Source: Conchocele bisecta (taxonomy: Eukaryota > Mollusca > Bivalvia > Lucinida > Thyasiridae). Taken from it: a stretch of 64,000 nucleotides of DNA. Below the pieces are notes generated by a model. It had not been told where the DNA came from. It was given only the letters and a program-made list of their open reading frames with translations, and searched no databases. The first letter of the stretch is position 1, and every line of letters starts with the position of its first letter. Below, piece by piece: positions 34,976 to 45,394 of the stretch. Location of the stretch: assembly GCA_029237695.1 (NCBI GenBank), contig JAQRGA010000312.1, positions 16,180-80,179 of the forward strand, given 5' to 3'. Both the position numbers and the translations under genes were made by a program.

Positions 34976-35044
34976 TATTATTCACCACAGTAAACGCAAC
35001 AGCCCATGCTGTTATTACATAATTATTATATTTATTGTCATGGT

Positions 35045-35165
35045 CCCCAGGGGCGGATCCAGGATATCATGTTAGGGGGGGGGGACTTTTTAATTGATAT
35101 AGTTGACTATATTTTCGAACTAGCACCGTTTGTTCGTCGACTTTGCAGAGCTCGGGAAACTGCTA
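35045..35165. mobile_element. GGCGGATCCAGGAT-end element, left fragment
   Basis: CCAGGGGCGGATCCAGGATA followed by a G10 run and TTGACTATATTTTCGAAC. The same head occurs at 61353. CAGGGGCGGATCC ends are typical of hAT-type MITEs (family knowledge). No right end here. Confidence 0.6.
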
Positions 35166-35770
35166 GGTGGGTCCGGCGGTATGCTATTGGTTCAGGTAGT
35201 GTTTGGACGATGTGTCCGTGTATGTGTTCGTATATGTGTCAGTGGGTCAGGTTAAGCAGTTGGTTCAGGTAGTGTTTGGACGATGTGTCCGTGTATGTGT
35301 CCGTATATGTGTCAGTGGGTCAGGTTAAGCAATTGGTTCAAGTAGTGTTTGGACGATGTGTCCGTGTATATGTCCGTATATGTGTCAGTGGGTCAGGTTA
35401 AGCAGTTGGTTCAGGTAGTGGTTGGACGATGTGTCCGTGTATATGTCCGTATATGTGTCAGTGGGTCAGGTTAAGCAGTTGGTTCAGGTAGTGGTTGGAC
35501 GATGTTTCCGTGTATATGTCCGTATATGTGTCAGTGGGTCAGGTTAAGCAGTTGGTTCAGGTAGTGGTTGGACGATGTGTCCGTGTATATGTCCGTATAT
35601 GTGTCAGTGGGTCAGGTTAAGCAGTTGGTTCAGGTAGTGTTTGGACGATGTGTCCGTGTATGTGTCCGTATATGTGTCAGTGGGTCAGGTTAAGCAGTTG
35701 GTTCAGGTAGTGTTTGGACGTCGTGTCCGTGTATGTGTCCGTATATGTGTCAGTGGATCCGGTTAAGCAG
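35166..35770. repeat. 73-bp tandem repeat, about eight copies
   Basis: Unit contains GGTTCAGGTAGTGTTTGGAC, GATGTGTCCGTGTATGTG and GTCAGTGGGTCAGGTTAAGC. Middle copies have GTGGTTGG and GTATATGT instead of GTGTTTGG and GTATGTGT. Confidence 0.95.
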
Positions 35771-36117
35771 TTTGTCAGAGTTTCTCCAATGCTACCGGGA
35801 GCATTTGTACGATTTGGATAGACGGGTAGAAGTGTGATATATAGGCACTTGTGCTCTGTAATCGGGCCTAATAACGTATGGTGGCATAATAAATTTAATT
35901 TAATTGAAAAGAGAACAGAGGTTATTTGTCAACTACATCTATGTAATATTTAAACAGGCTTTAATGGCTTATCCAAAATAATTTCAACTTTTGATTAAGC
36001 ACTGGTTATTGTCGACTACTGATAACAATGAGGTCACATCGGGGTTCTGTTCGATAATTCTCTCAAAATACAATGAACCATCCCTAACACGGACACCCTG
36101 TGAGTGCACGGGGTGTC
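35771..36117. other. Spacer with a retroelement-like tail
   Basis: ATAATAAATTTAATTTAATT at 35888 recurs at 59471, in both cases preceded by a GGGCCTAAT/ACCAAACTAAT stretch, and could be the shared 3' end of a retroposon. AACACGGACACCCTGTGAG near 36090 is a relic of the CAGTG MITE end. Confidence 0.4.
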
Positions 36118-36262
36118 AAATTAGCTCCAATAATTCACCTCCGATATGCTACATTGTATCTACCGCTACAATTTCACCCGTTCAACAAATGTGAGCAACC
36201 GAAGTTCATACCCAAACCTGTTGTATGTAGGTCAACATTTAATAAACTGTATATTTAAATAA
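36118..36262. repeat. Family I repeat, copy 2
   Basis: AATTAGCTCCAATAATTCAC and GTGAGCAACCGAAGTTCATA match 29195-29340. Confidence 0.7.
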
Positions 36263-36351
36263 ACGGCACATGTTCTCATCTCAAAAACAACAACTTCCGG
36301 TGAACTATCGGTACTTCTGGTATCTATATTTATATGCAAATCATACATGCA

Positions 36352-36629
36352 TTCTTATTTTGCTGAGTACACTTTGAGGGAGAAATTTTCAATTTAAGGA
36401 TACATTTATTAATTTTTGTTATACTGAATTTATTACATTATCACAGCCATTTTGACTGTGATAATGTAATACATTCAGTGTAATAATTCTGCATAATTTT
36501 AATCATCAAATACATGCAGTCGTTAGTTCTATGTGAAATAATGCATTTCGGGAAAAATATATGATTACTCCCTCAAATTACACTTTGCTAGATAAGTATG
36601 CTTTGTAATTTTGGTGAAATCGGCTACTG
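36352..36629. mobile_element. Family C hairpin MITE
   Basis: TACACTTTGAGGGAGAAATT, central hairpin ATTACATTATCACAGCC facing its complement, CATGCAGTCGTTAGTTCTAT and the right end TTTTGGTGAAATCGGCTAC. The left end is truncated. Confidence 0.88.
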
Positions 36630-36944
36630 ATCACAGTGAACCAGAACATATTAATCAGACTGTTGAGTTCTAGTTGTCCGGATTAGAGAAGTTCTTCTGA
36701 ACATGTCTATGAACAAATTAGTGACCCAACCTCACAATTACAACCATTGACTGACTAGAGTCTACAGTAAACGATTATAATTATGCAATAACATATTAAT
36801 TCAAAATAATTATTGGTGACTTAGCGTTGGCTAACTAATTTCGTGAGCCGAATTTTCTGCCTGTCACGCAGTGCGAATTACCAGCTGAATTTCATCATGT
36901 GTGACAGCCACAAAACTCATGTTACTCATTTCGTTGTTACAAAT
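36630..36944. other. Intronic spacer
   Basis: Only a short CAGTG-MITE-like motif, GTTGTCCGGATTAGAGAAGT, near 36669. Confidence 0.45.
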
Positions 36945-37090
36945 TATTAAATAAATAGAGAATATTCACATTTTTGCAACTAATATGACATATATGTTAA
37001 TCGAATGGTGTGAAATATGGACATTTCACAACACGAGATGAACATATATGTCATATTCGTTGCAAAAATATGAATATCAGTCTATTTATT
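36945..37090. repeat. Hairpin TTTTTGCAACTAATATGACA
   Basis: TTTGCAACTAATATGACATA faces TATGTCATATTCGTTGCAAA; GGTGTGAAATAT and ATTTCACAACAC sit inside. Confidence 0.8.
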
Positions 37091-37484
37091 ATATACCGTT
37101 CCATGGAAATGTGTAGACTGTATACGGTAATGAACGTGTATTTGAAGCCTATTTGCAGTCCGGAACTGAAGATGCGAGTTATGAATGATAGCGGAAGTAG
37201 TCGTATTTTCACCGTAAGTTGTTTATTTCATCGATGAGAACATATGACTTTTATTTACATCGTATAACTATATATTTCATGGGTACGTATATAATAATGT
37301 AATTTATCATGATAAAATGCTATACATAAACACTGATAACTTTTCTAGATTCTAAACAGATTCTTCACACAATACACTTTCCGATGACATCTAACTGCAC
37401 CACGTTTTTGAGACTAGTCATGTGATTTTTTAAACCTAAAAAATGTGCCACATCTCATGAAAATATGTACAACATTACGATATT
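37091..37484. other. Intronic spacer with an exon-like but unsupported segment
   Basis: 37159-37213 has an AG before it and GTAAGT after it, but is closed in the frame the flanking exons require. See rejected items. Confidence 0.4.
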
Positions 37485-37725
37485 TTCCGTAAATGATATC
37501 CACAGTTGACGAAACGTTCAGAGCAAATGCGGAATTTTATTCCGCATTTGCTCTGAACATTTCGTCAACTTGTGACGTAATTTACAGAAAAACGTTTACA
37601 TAATCTGTGATTTTTTCTGTAAATGACGTCGAACGTTGATGAAATGTTCATAGCAAATGCAGAATTCTATTCCGCATTTGCTCTGAACATTTCGTCAACT
37701 TGTGACGTAATTTACGGAAGATATT
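37485..37725. repeat. Twin hairpins GCAAATGCGGAAT
   Basis: Two successive hairpins, each with arms TTGACGAAACGTTCAGAGCA-like and its complement, separated by TTTACATAATCTGTGATTTT. ATTTTCCGTAAATGA and ACGGAAGATATTACA bracket the pair, so the whole also folds. Confidence 0.85.
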
Positions 37726-38337
37726 ACAATTTTTGTAAATAGTTTTCATGAAAAAGCGCACACATTTTTACGTACAAAATCACCTATTTTGTCACATAGC
37801 CTGTCTGATATATGTTCCCATATTCCCATTGCCGAGCTAGTTCAAATAATTTCCTCCTCACCGCCCTGCGGTACGTGCAGGCAATATGTATATATTTCAC
37901 CACAGTTCGTGCAATCATTCCTATCCGTGTTTTGCGACAGCTACCGAAGATGAAACTGGAAATTATTGTTTGCCTATTTTGTGTTATTTTTATTTCCTTG
38001 TATGGTACATATTTATTAAATTTTTCTACAAATTCACACAATTAGAGTTATCGTTTTATGCACATTTGTTCTGAAATTGTACTCAAACTTAAGCAATTTG
38101 ATTGGGTGAAACTGAGCATAACTTATGATTGACACGATTTTGAGCATGGAATACGAGTATATGCTCATACTTATATACGGAGAATACATTTGGTTATGAA
38201 AGCTGATTATTCTGAACTTAACACAAGTTAATGTTAGAGAGATTATTCTTATCATTTTACGTATATTCATATAAGTATTAGTTCGTTCCCCGCCGAGAAA
38301 TAATAGGTGATTTGACAAACACTTAGAAAAGCTTTCA
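37726..38337. other. Intronic spacer, nothing recognised
   Basis: Several short ORFs with no recognisable similarity and no consistent splice borders. Confidence 0.5.
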
Positions 38338-39006
38338 TAAACGGACGGGCAGACAGACAGACGGACAGACGGACAGACCTATATGTTTCGTCCGGTCTGT
38401 CCGTCTGTCTGTCTGCCCGTCCGTTTAGTTTTTGAAAGTTTTTCTAAAGAGTTTCTCAAATCACCTATTATTTCTGTTTGCATTCAGTTAATATCTTCAT
38501 ATTACATACATGCATTGCTAGTAATGACCGTACGTCCGTCCGTCTGTCTGTTTATTTATTTGAAAGTTTGTGTAAGAGTTTGTCAAATCACGTATAATAT
38601 GTTTGTCTTCAGCTAATTTCTTCATATTACACACATGCATTACTTAGTAACGATATAACCTTCCACATTAATACAAATTACCCTCGCTACTGATCGTACG
38701 TCCGTCCGTCTCTCTGTTTATTTATTGGAACGTTTTGTAAGAGTTTCTCAAATCACGTATAATTTATGCCTTCAGTTAATATCTTCATATTTCACACATG
38801 CATTACTTAGTAACGATACGTCCTTCTACATTTATACAATTATACTCGCTACTGATAATACGTCCATCCATCCGTCCGTCCGTCTGTTTATTTATTTGAA
38901 AGCTTTTGTAAGAGTTTGTCAAATCACCTATAAGTTCTGCTTGCCTTCAGCTAATATCTTCATATTGCATACATGCATTACTTGGTAACGACACATGCTT
39001 CCACAT
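38338..39006. repeat. Tandem ~170-bp repeat with a GGACAGACGG hairpin head
   Basis: 38338-38425 is a hairpin, AAACGGACGGGCAGACAGAC facing its complement. It is followed by about four units of CGTCCGTCCGTCTGTTTATT, AGAGTTTCTCAAATCAC and ACACATGCATTACTTAG. The last unit resumes at 39789 after a family D insertion. Confidence 0.85.
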
Positions 39007-39788
39007 TAAAGGTACATTCACACTCAGTAGGCACACACTGTTCTTTATATCAGAGACATTATTTGAGGTATTTTATGGCAAAATAAACGTTCATTCACCG
39101 TTACCCCACGTTTAACCCACGTATTGATTGGCATTATTCTACATACTATTTTATATCAGAATTAAATTGCAAAGTATACTTTTCTAGCAAAGTATACTTT
39201 GAGGGAGAAATTTTCAATTTTATGATAAATTTATTAATTTGTATTATACTGTATTTACTACATTATCACAGCCATGTTGACTGTGATAATGTAATAAATT
39301 CAGTATAATAATTCTGCATACTTTTAATCATCAAATATATGCAGTCGTTAGTTCTATATGACATAATGCATTTCGGGGAAAATAAATGATTGCTCCCTCA
39401 AAGTATACTTTGCTAGAACAGTATACTTTGCAATGTTGATGAAATAGGCTACAGGGGCGATAACCGTGCTTCCTTAAAATGCCAACTATTTATTCTCTGT
39501 ATTTATTTCTTCATGTGCAATGATCATACTTTATTATCTCTTGAAAATAATATTGTTTTTTCAGGTGACGCATTTACTTAGTAATAACTAATTAAAAATG
39601 ATCATGCCTCATGAAAATAGCCGTATTCCACCGCGAGTCACTATCAGTAAAATAAATATTACTAAATTATTATATCAATATAGCGGACATTCATAATGTT
39701 TAGAACTGGTGGAATAGTGACACAATTATACCATTATTTAAGTCCAATAAAGAACATTTTGTGCATTTTGAGTGGGCATGTACCTTTA
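39007..39788. mobile_element. Family D MITE containing a nested family C MITE
   Basis: TTAAAGGTACATTCACACTC at the left, GAGTGGGCATGTACCTTTA at the right. After TTTTATATCAGA a family C copy intervenes (39165-39454), then GGGGCGATAACCGTGCTTCC resumes family D. Confidence 0.9.
39165..39454. mobile_element. Family C hairpin MITE, nested
   Basis: TTGCAAAGTATACTTTTCTA at the left and GATGAAATAGGCTACAG at the right, with the ACATTATCACAGCCATGTTG hairpin in the centre. Confidence 0.88.
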
Positions 39789-39929
39789 CTACAATTACCC
39801 TCGCTACTGATCGTATGTCCGTCCGTCCGTCTACCCGTTTATTTTGTTTTATTTTAAGTTTTTGTAAGAGTTTCTCAAATAGGGGTCCTAAGTGCGTCGA
39901 CGGACCACATTTTCTAGTTGTATACGTAT

Positions 39930-40337
39930 ATTCATTTATCAGGTAACATGCCCTGTATTGACCGAATACGTACTGACTGATAACATAGTGTTGTATCAGG
40001 CATTGACCTGATACAACATCCGGGTTACAACGAAGTGGAAACTGACGTTCCATTGGTCGGATGACATCACGTGACGTTACCGAATGACGTCAGTGTAATG
40101 ACGCAACGTAAACAAGTCCGCGTTCTGTCCATAGAATATGACGTCATCTAATGTCATTTTCGAGCATAAAACGTTACCTGATAAATAGAATACCAGGCTA
40201 GTGTCTTTGATATCAAGTTTATCAGGCTCGGCTCGGAAACGGTAGGAATTCCTCGGCAAGCCTCGGAATTCCTACGTGTTTCCTAGCCTTGCCTGATAAA
40301 CTTGATATCAAAAGACACTAGCCTGGTATTCTCTATA
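39930..40337. mobile_element. ACCTGATAAA element with AGAATACCAGGC hairpin, copy 1
   Basis: TTTATCAGGTAACATGCCCT to ACGTTACCTGATAAA, followed by the hairpin AGAATACCAGGCTAGTGTCT whose complement ends at 40334. The other copy (49461-49845) has the two modules in the opposite order and strand. Confidence 0.82.
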
Positions 40338-40545
40338 TAATTACATACAGTGGGAGACCTTGGGAGATCGGTTTAGAGAGGTTCCAATGTACGTCAGGCA
40401 CGGCATATGAGCAGTCTAAACCACGTATCAGAATATCAGCATTTTATAATTACAGGTTTTACAGGATTACTTTTATGATAGCGGCAGAATTTCACGAAAA
40501 ACAACATTCCGCATTGAATTCACAGCAGTACAGGTTGTACACCAT
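40338..40545. other. Spacer with CAGTG-MITE relic
   Basis: CAGTGGGAGACCTTGGGAGA and GTTTAGAGAGGTTCCAATGT near 40351-40392. Confidence 0.4.
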
Positions 40546-40759
40546 GGGGTGGTTTCACTAAACTTCGTACGAATAAAATGTTCGTAAATGCAAAGAAATG
40601 ATAGTCTGTAAATTTCACATTAACAACAATTATTGGATTTATATTTATTAAGCAGCCTATGTTCAATAAATGAAAATCCATCAATTGAAATTTCCAGACG
40701 ATCCGAAATTTGCACTTACGAACATTTTAGTTGTACGAAGTTTAGTGAAACGGCCCCCC
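40546..40759. mobile_element. Family A MITE
   Basis: GGGGTGGTTTCACTAAACTT at the left and AGTTTAGTGAAACGGCCCCC at the right. The central hairpin is partly lost. Confidence 0.85.
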
Positions 40760-41692
40760 ATGTGTGTACATGTATTATTTACGTGTGTACATCGTTGAGC
40801 AAAATTCGGTATAATAGTGCTTTAAGAAAGTTAGCATCTGAAAGCAGGACTTAATATTTACTTTAGCTACATATATCGTATAGCACGTTGTATATACTTG
40901 TCTTGGGAACCTATTGTACTGATTATAATTAGTTTATCTGTCTTTAACGGACTAGTAGCTTGACCATACAAATATATATCCGATGGCAAGTCAATGCGCA
41001 GTATAGTACGCAGTAAAAGCAACAGGATCAGCCAGACCTGTTTGAAGGGGGTGGGGGTTCGTTTCGGAGTCCCAAGGGGCCTGAGGTATCTAGGGGGGTC
41101 TAAAAAGTGAACCTCGAGGCTAAAAATGTGGACCTCGAGGCTGGGCGGGGGGGGGGGGGGGTCGTTCGACCGCTCCGACCCCCCCCCCCCCCGGCTACGG
41201 GCCTGAGTTACACTTTATTTAGATACCCAATCACCGACATGTTATCGGGGAAGCCAATGCTAATGGTCAATAAGGTCATCTGGTGTCCGGGTTAGATATG
41301 CTTCGCTGCATTGATGCAGAGCCGCTCCAGATAAGTTTTATCAAAATATTTCAAATTTCAAATGAAGTCAATGCGTCACTTTTACAAATGTATTATTGGT
41401 TTTCTCCTTTATTAAATAGGGAACAAATGATAAAAATAAAACAGATTTAAAAATTCACTTATTTGAGCTACAAAAAACAAAAAATGTTTGCTTTTTGCAG
41501 CTCAACTAAGTACATTTTCAACTTTATTACAGTATTTTCAGTACTCAATTTGAGTATTTTCTCATTGCTGTCAGTATTTTGTACTCCCACTTTTGATAAT
41601 GAATGCATATTCTGCTGAAATAAGTGCGTATAATACGCAAATACGCAACTTACCTAGAGCTCTGAATCTGATGTTTCCGTATCTGATTTCAG
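40760..41692. other. Intronic spacer with G/C tracts
   Basis: 41144-41195 holds a G16 run and a C14 run around TCGTTCGACCGCTCCGA. The rest shows nothing recognisable until the acceptor TGATTTCAG. Confidence 0.5.
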
Positions 41693-41774
41693 GAGGAACA
41701 AATGGACAATCGGCGTGTGTACCAACAAACGTTACCATCAATGATCATAAACCAGACGGCAAGTCACCAAACGG
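41693..41774 (+). CDS. WxxW-domain exon (N-terminal part)
   Basis: Encodes GGTNGQSACVPTNVTINDHK then PDGKSPNG. With the next exon it aligns by eye with the start of a WxxW (mucin-2/CILP) domain, where the usual start is W-x-x-W followed by N-x-D-x-P-x-G-x-G-D-Y-E. Here the two Trp positions are replaced (N-V-T-I), while N-D-H-x-P-D-G is kept. The acceptor TTTCAG and donor GTAAGT are good. The exit phase 2 matches 43428. The entry phase is 1, which does not match the phase-0 exit at 29068, so an exon is missing between them. Confidence 0.72.
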
Positions 41775-41820
41775 GTAAGTTTGGCAGCCACGGACAGTTT
41801 ACAGATATTTCATGGTCATT

Positions 41821-42216
41821 CGGGGAACAGTCAACATTATTACCCAACCTCCCATATAAATTGTAATTCGTTAGTTTTGACAGTGTTCCTCATGTTTTTA
41901 CATTCGGCCGCTTGACTATGAAACAGTTTCACGCGCAGGCAATAGTACTTTAATTTCTTCACCCTACTATTGTCTGGTCGTGTGACTTGCTTTGCCTCGG
42001 ATCGAATCACATGATAAATCGAGCCAATGAAAACGCGTTTGAGCGCGCGAATCGTCATTTCCGTTTCATGGAACGCGGACAGATGTAAACATTGTAAATT
42101 TGTGCCCATGTTTGGCAGTTGTGGCTTGTAGCGTTTTAGAACTTTGTTGGGTAATAAAACAACTATTTCATTGCCATTCGAATGAAATAGTTGTATGCTA
42201 TGTTGACTGTTCCCCG
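41821..42216. mobile_element. CGGGGAACAGTCAACA inverted-repeat element
   Basis: CGGGGAACAGTCAACA at the left and TGTTGACTGTTCCCCG at the right (16-bp TIRs), with ATTACCCAACCTCC facing GTTGGGTAAT. Interior non-coding. It starts 46 bases after the donor of the preceding exon. Confidence 0.88.
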
Positions 42217-42473
42217 GACCCCCCTGTATCCGCGCCTGCTATTTCACAATGAACGTACATTTGATGTGAGGCATGAATATCAACTTACATAGGGAGTTGG
42301 GTAATGCTTAATTTTACACGTTATACAATTAAAATACATGCATAGCATCATAAGTTGTCTTAATTACACAGTTATCCATTATGAATACTTATTAAAGTGT
42401 TAATACGAGACGAATTTGACGAAACAACTAACACTCTCGTTAATACCGTGCTGCTGCTAACTAATGATATATT
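42217..42473. other. Intronic spacer
   Basis: Begins with CCCTGTATCCGCGCCTG, a right-end relic of the GGCGGATCCAGG element; otherwise nothing. Confidence 0.45.
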
Positions 42474-42784
42474 CACTACACAGCAAAATGTGCCACATAT
42501 GCAATTCATGTGAACACAAAAATGCTGTTCATCTATAAAGCATATTTCATATGCAATTCATATGATGTTCATATAAATTTCAAATGAATACTTTTCATAT
42601 GTCGAAATGTCAGGAAATATTCATATGACATTCATATGCACATTTTATAGATTTAAAGGCATTGCACATGGGTCTTCATATGAAATTATTATGATTTGCA
42701 TATGAAATGCATATTGACTCACTTTATATCATTTGCAATGAAATTTACATATGCAATTCATATGCGGCACATGATGTAGTGTAG
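42474..42784. repeat. CATATG-rich inverted-repeat element
   Basis: CACTACACAGCAAAATGTGCC-like left end faces GGCACATGATGTAGTGTA at the right. The interior is dense in CATATG and ATGCAATTCATATG. Confidence 0.7.
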
Positions 42785-42898
42785 TTAATAAGTAAGTCCA
42801 TAACACGACTTATAGTGTGTATTACGCCGACTTGATACATGTACCATGTTCAGTAGATAGCAGAATATGCCATCAAAATATTGTTAAAAACGCAATAT

Positions 42899-43399
42899 TA
42901 AAGGTACATGCCCACTCAGTAGGCACACCATGCTCTTTATAGGAATTAAAGAAGTGTATAATCGTGTCACCATTCCACCAGTTCTAAAAATTACGAGTTC
43001 CCGCTATACAGATATAATCATTTAGAAATATTTATTCTACCGATAGTGACTCGCGGTGGTATCAGGCTATTTTCATATGCAAATGAAGCATGGTAGTTTT
43101 TAATTGCATGTGTATCATACTCATTAAATGAGTCACCTGACAAAATAAAGTATGATCTGTGCACATCAAACAAGAAATACAGAGAATAAACAGTACTTAA
43201 TGTTCGTTAACAGTTTAAGGAAATACGGTTATCGCCCCTGATATCAATGTGGAAATTTACGTCTTATAGGAATTGCATAGTAATGCCAATCAATACATGG
43301 GATAATGGTGAATGAAAGTTTATTTTGCCAGAAAATGTCTCAGATGATATCTCTGATATAAAGCACATTTTGTGCCTACTGAGTGGGCATGTACCTTTA
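42899..43399. mobile_element. Family D MITE, full length, reverse orientation
   Basis: TTAAAGGTACATGCCCACTC at the left and GAGTGGGCATGTACCTTTAA at the right, TTAA at both borders, interior reversed relative to 34334. Its right end lies 28 nt before the acceptor of the next exon. Confidence 0.94.
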
Positions 43400-43427
43400 A
43401 AATGTACATTTTAGATAATTGTTACAG

Positions 43428-43741
43428 ATATAATGATCATGAACAACCTCTAAACGACACGGAACGAGAGAAACTGTGTCCGTCTGCCAATGGCGGCCAT
43501 TTGGAAGTCGAATGTCGAGACAACAAGGGTGAACCACTGACAGCAGGAAACATATTAAATACGACGGAATACACCGTAACCTGTGACTTAACCGTGGGCG
43601 TAAACTGTACGATGAAGGACGTGGCTGGTAAGACTACAGATGGATGCCCGGACTTCCGCGTGATGTTCGCGTGCAAATGCCCGATAACGACAACGCCCGC
43701 CCGTACGACTCCCGCCATTACCACGCCCGCCCTCTCAATAG
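43428..43741 (+). CDS. WxxW-domain exon (main part) and Thr/Pro stalk
   Basis: After GYNDHEQPLNDTEREKLCPS the exon keeps the spacing of the WxxW domain: LEVECR, YTVTCDLTVGVNC, GCPDFRVMFACKC, ending in the family's C-x-(D/N)-(Y/F)-x-V-R-x-x-C pattern. WxxW domains occur in gel-forming mucins and in CILP, where an Ig domain is also present. The tail PITTTPARTTPAITTPALS is a likely O-glycosylated stalk. Acceptor TTGTTACAG, donor GTATTG; entry phase 2 and exit phase 1 match both neighbours. The longest and best-supported exon here. Confidence 0.88.
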
Positions 43742-44058
43742 GTATTGGGTCATTTACTATAATATTTATGAAATGTACACATGGGTCTGGGCCCGAGCTT
43801 ATAACACCTTCTGAGCACGTACACTTTCTCATTTTCGGACTAATTAAGTTTGATTGTTCGACACTGAGCTCAGTCTCGGCTAATCACACTGCATGGCTTT
43901 GACTGAGAGTACGAACTTCGCGAACGTACTTTATGAGTGCGACACTCGAACACATGGTAAAACAGGTATGACGATATATTTGCAATATGGATATTTACAA
44001 GACCATTGATCCAGCAAAATATGTTTGCACCAACTGCAACCTCATTGTAGCCACATCT
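43742..44058. other. Intronic spacer, nothing recognised
   Basis: No repeat or exon features. Confidence 0.5.
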
Positions 44059-44301
44059 GGGGGCCGTTTCACTAAACATCGTACGACTAAAATATTCGTA
44101 AGTGCAAAATTATGATAGTCTGTAAATGTCACATTAACACTGTTTTCTTGTAAACAACTATTGGATTTACATTTATTGAGCATAGGCTGCATATGCAGCC
44201 TATGCTCAATAAATGTAAATCCATCAATTAAAATTTCCAGACGATTCTAAATTTGCATTTACGAACATTTTAGTCGTACTTAGTTTAGTGAAACGCCCCC
44301 C
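44059..44301. mobile_element. Family A MITE, full copy
   Basis: GGGGGCCGTTTCACTAAACA at the left, TAGTTTAGTGAAACGCCCCC at the right, and the central GAGCATAGGCTGCATATG hairpin. Confidence 0.9.
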
Positions 44302-44439
44302 TGGGCCAAGTGCAATTAATAATGGTAGTAGCGTTAGCGTTGTCTCGGTGACTGCTATTCGACTAGTGCGTGCTCAGTTCGATGAACAAATGTGTGGCTG
44401 TGACTGGACAGCAGGGGTCCGTTTCACTAAACTAAAATC

Positions 44440-44815
44440 TTGGGTTTTTTATTTTGTGAAATTTGGTCCACTATTGATTTTATTACGAAAAAAGATTTTC
44501 TCCATGTTAAATCCCCATAGACATCTTCAAAATTTAACTTGTTTTCTTAGATTATTTCCAAGCTATGTAGCCATGTTTCGGAGTCAATTTCCAAATGTGT
44601 TCGTTGTTTGACTCCTCCCACAGCTCCTCTACCTCCTTTGCTCCCCCATGTTAAATTTACAAAGACAAATCAATTTCGTAATACAATCAATATTTGATCA
44701 AATTTCACGAAATAGAAAGAAGGCTCATTCTTAAATTTTTATAAAATTTAATAGTATCGAAAAAAATATTGTTTTTGCATTATTTATATGGCCGTAAAAT
44801 TTGGTTTCGCGAAAA
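44440..44815. repeat. Family H repeat, copy 2, core inverted
   Basis: CTCCATGTTAAATCCCCATA, TTTCCAAGCTATGTAGCCAT and CTCCCCCATGTTAAATTTAC are the complement of 15762-16025. The tail AAGGCTCATTCTTAAATTTT ... TTATATGGCCGTAA has the same direction as copy 1. Confidence 0.78.
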
Positions 44816-44833
44816 AGACCGTAGTCACAGGCA

Positions 44834-45134
44834 TTTATCCCGTCAACACAGCGAGTATGTGCCGTGAAATATTTGTGATATTATTTGTTGTATTATTTGT
44901 GTTAATACGACCTGTGTATGAATATGTGCGGTGGCTGGGGTTATATTTTTGCATTTTACAGCCATTGGTAGGTGTTGACGGGATAAATAGAATAGTAGTT
45001 TAGTGCCGTGAATGGGAAAAAATATCTGGCGTGGTACGGAAACGGGATGTGCTCGGCAGAGCCTCGCCCATCCCGTTTTCTGAGCCATGCCAGATATGTT
45101 TTCCCATTCACGGCACTAACCTACTATTCTCTAT
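44834..45134. mobile_element. TTTATCCCGTCAACAC MITE plus AGAATAGTAG hairpin (family G), copy 1
   Basis: TTTATCCCGTCAACACAGCG to GTGTTGACGGGATAAA (44834-44989), joined to a hairpin TAGAATAGTAGTTTAGTGCC facing GGCACTAACCTACTATTCT. The hairpin contains GGAAACGGGATGTGCTCGGC and its partial complement. Confidence 0.85.
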
Positions 45135-45394
45135 ATATCCGTGATGGTAGGAAACGCGATTTGAAATTGTGTTCTCGCTAACTTGTAGATTGATGAACCG
45201 TTCAAAGTTGAGCTTTTCAAAGTTTCATGGTTGGTTTCGAACCAAAGGTTATATAGTTTATCAGGTATCGAGATTCTCATTGGCCGAATGTCTCCTAGCT
45301 GATAAGACCGACACTGCCGTATCCTGTTTTGACTGGAATGTGCATCCGGGTCACCGCAGGTTCATACGTACACATCCACCTGCGTTAATCAGGC

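Noticed and set aside
34975..35030. TVNATAHAVIT reading, faintly like the LCCL A-A-I-H-A-G segment
   Set aside because: No cysteine, no following conserved Gly, a stop at once, and no donor site.
37159..37213. Exon-like 55-bp segment (TTTGCAG before, GTAAGT after) as the missing LCCL exon
   Set aside because: The length modulo 3 fits, but the required phase-0 reading stops after nine residues, and the open frame does not resemble the LCCL C-terminal half.
43437..43832. Minus-strand ORF opposite the WxxW exon
   Set aside because: Shadow of the real exon, whose + strand reading has domain match, splice sites and matching phases.
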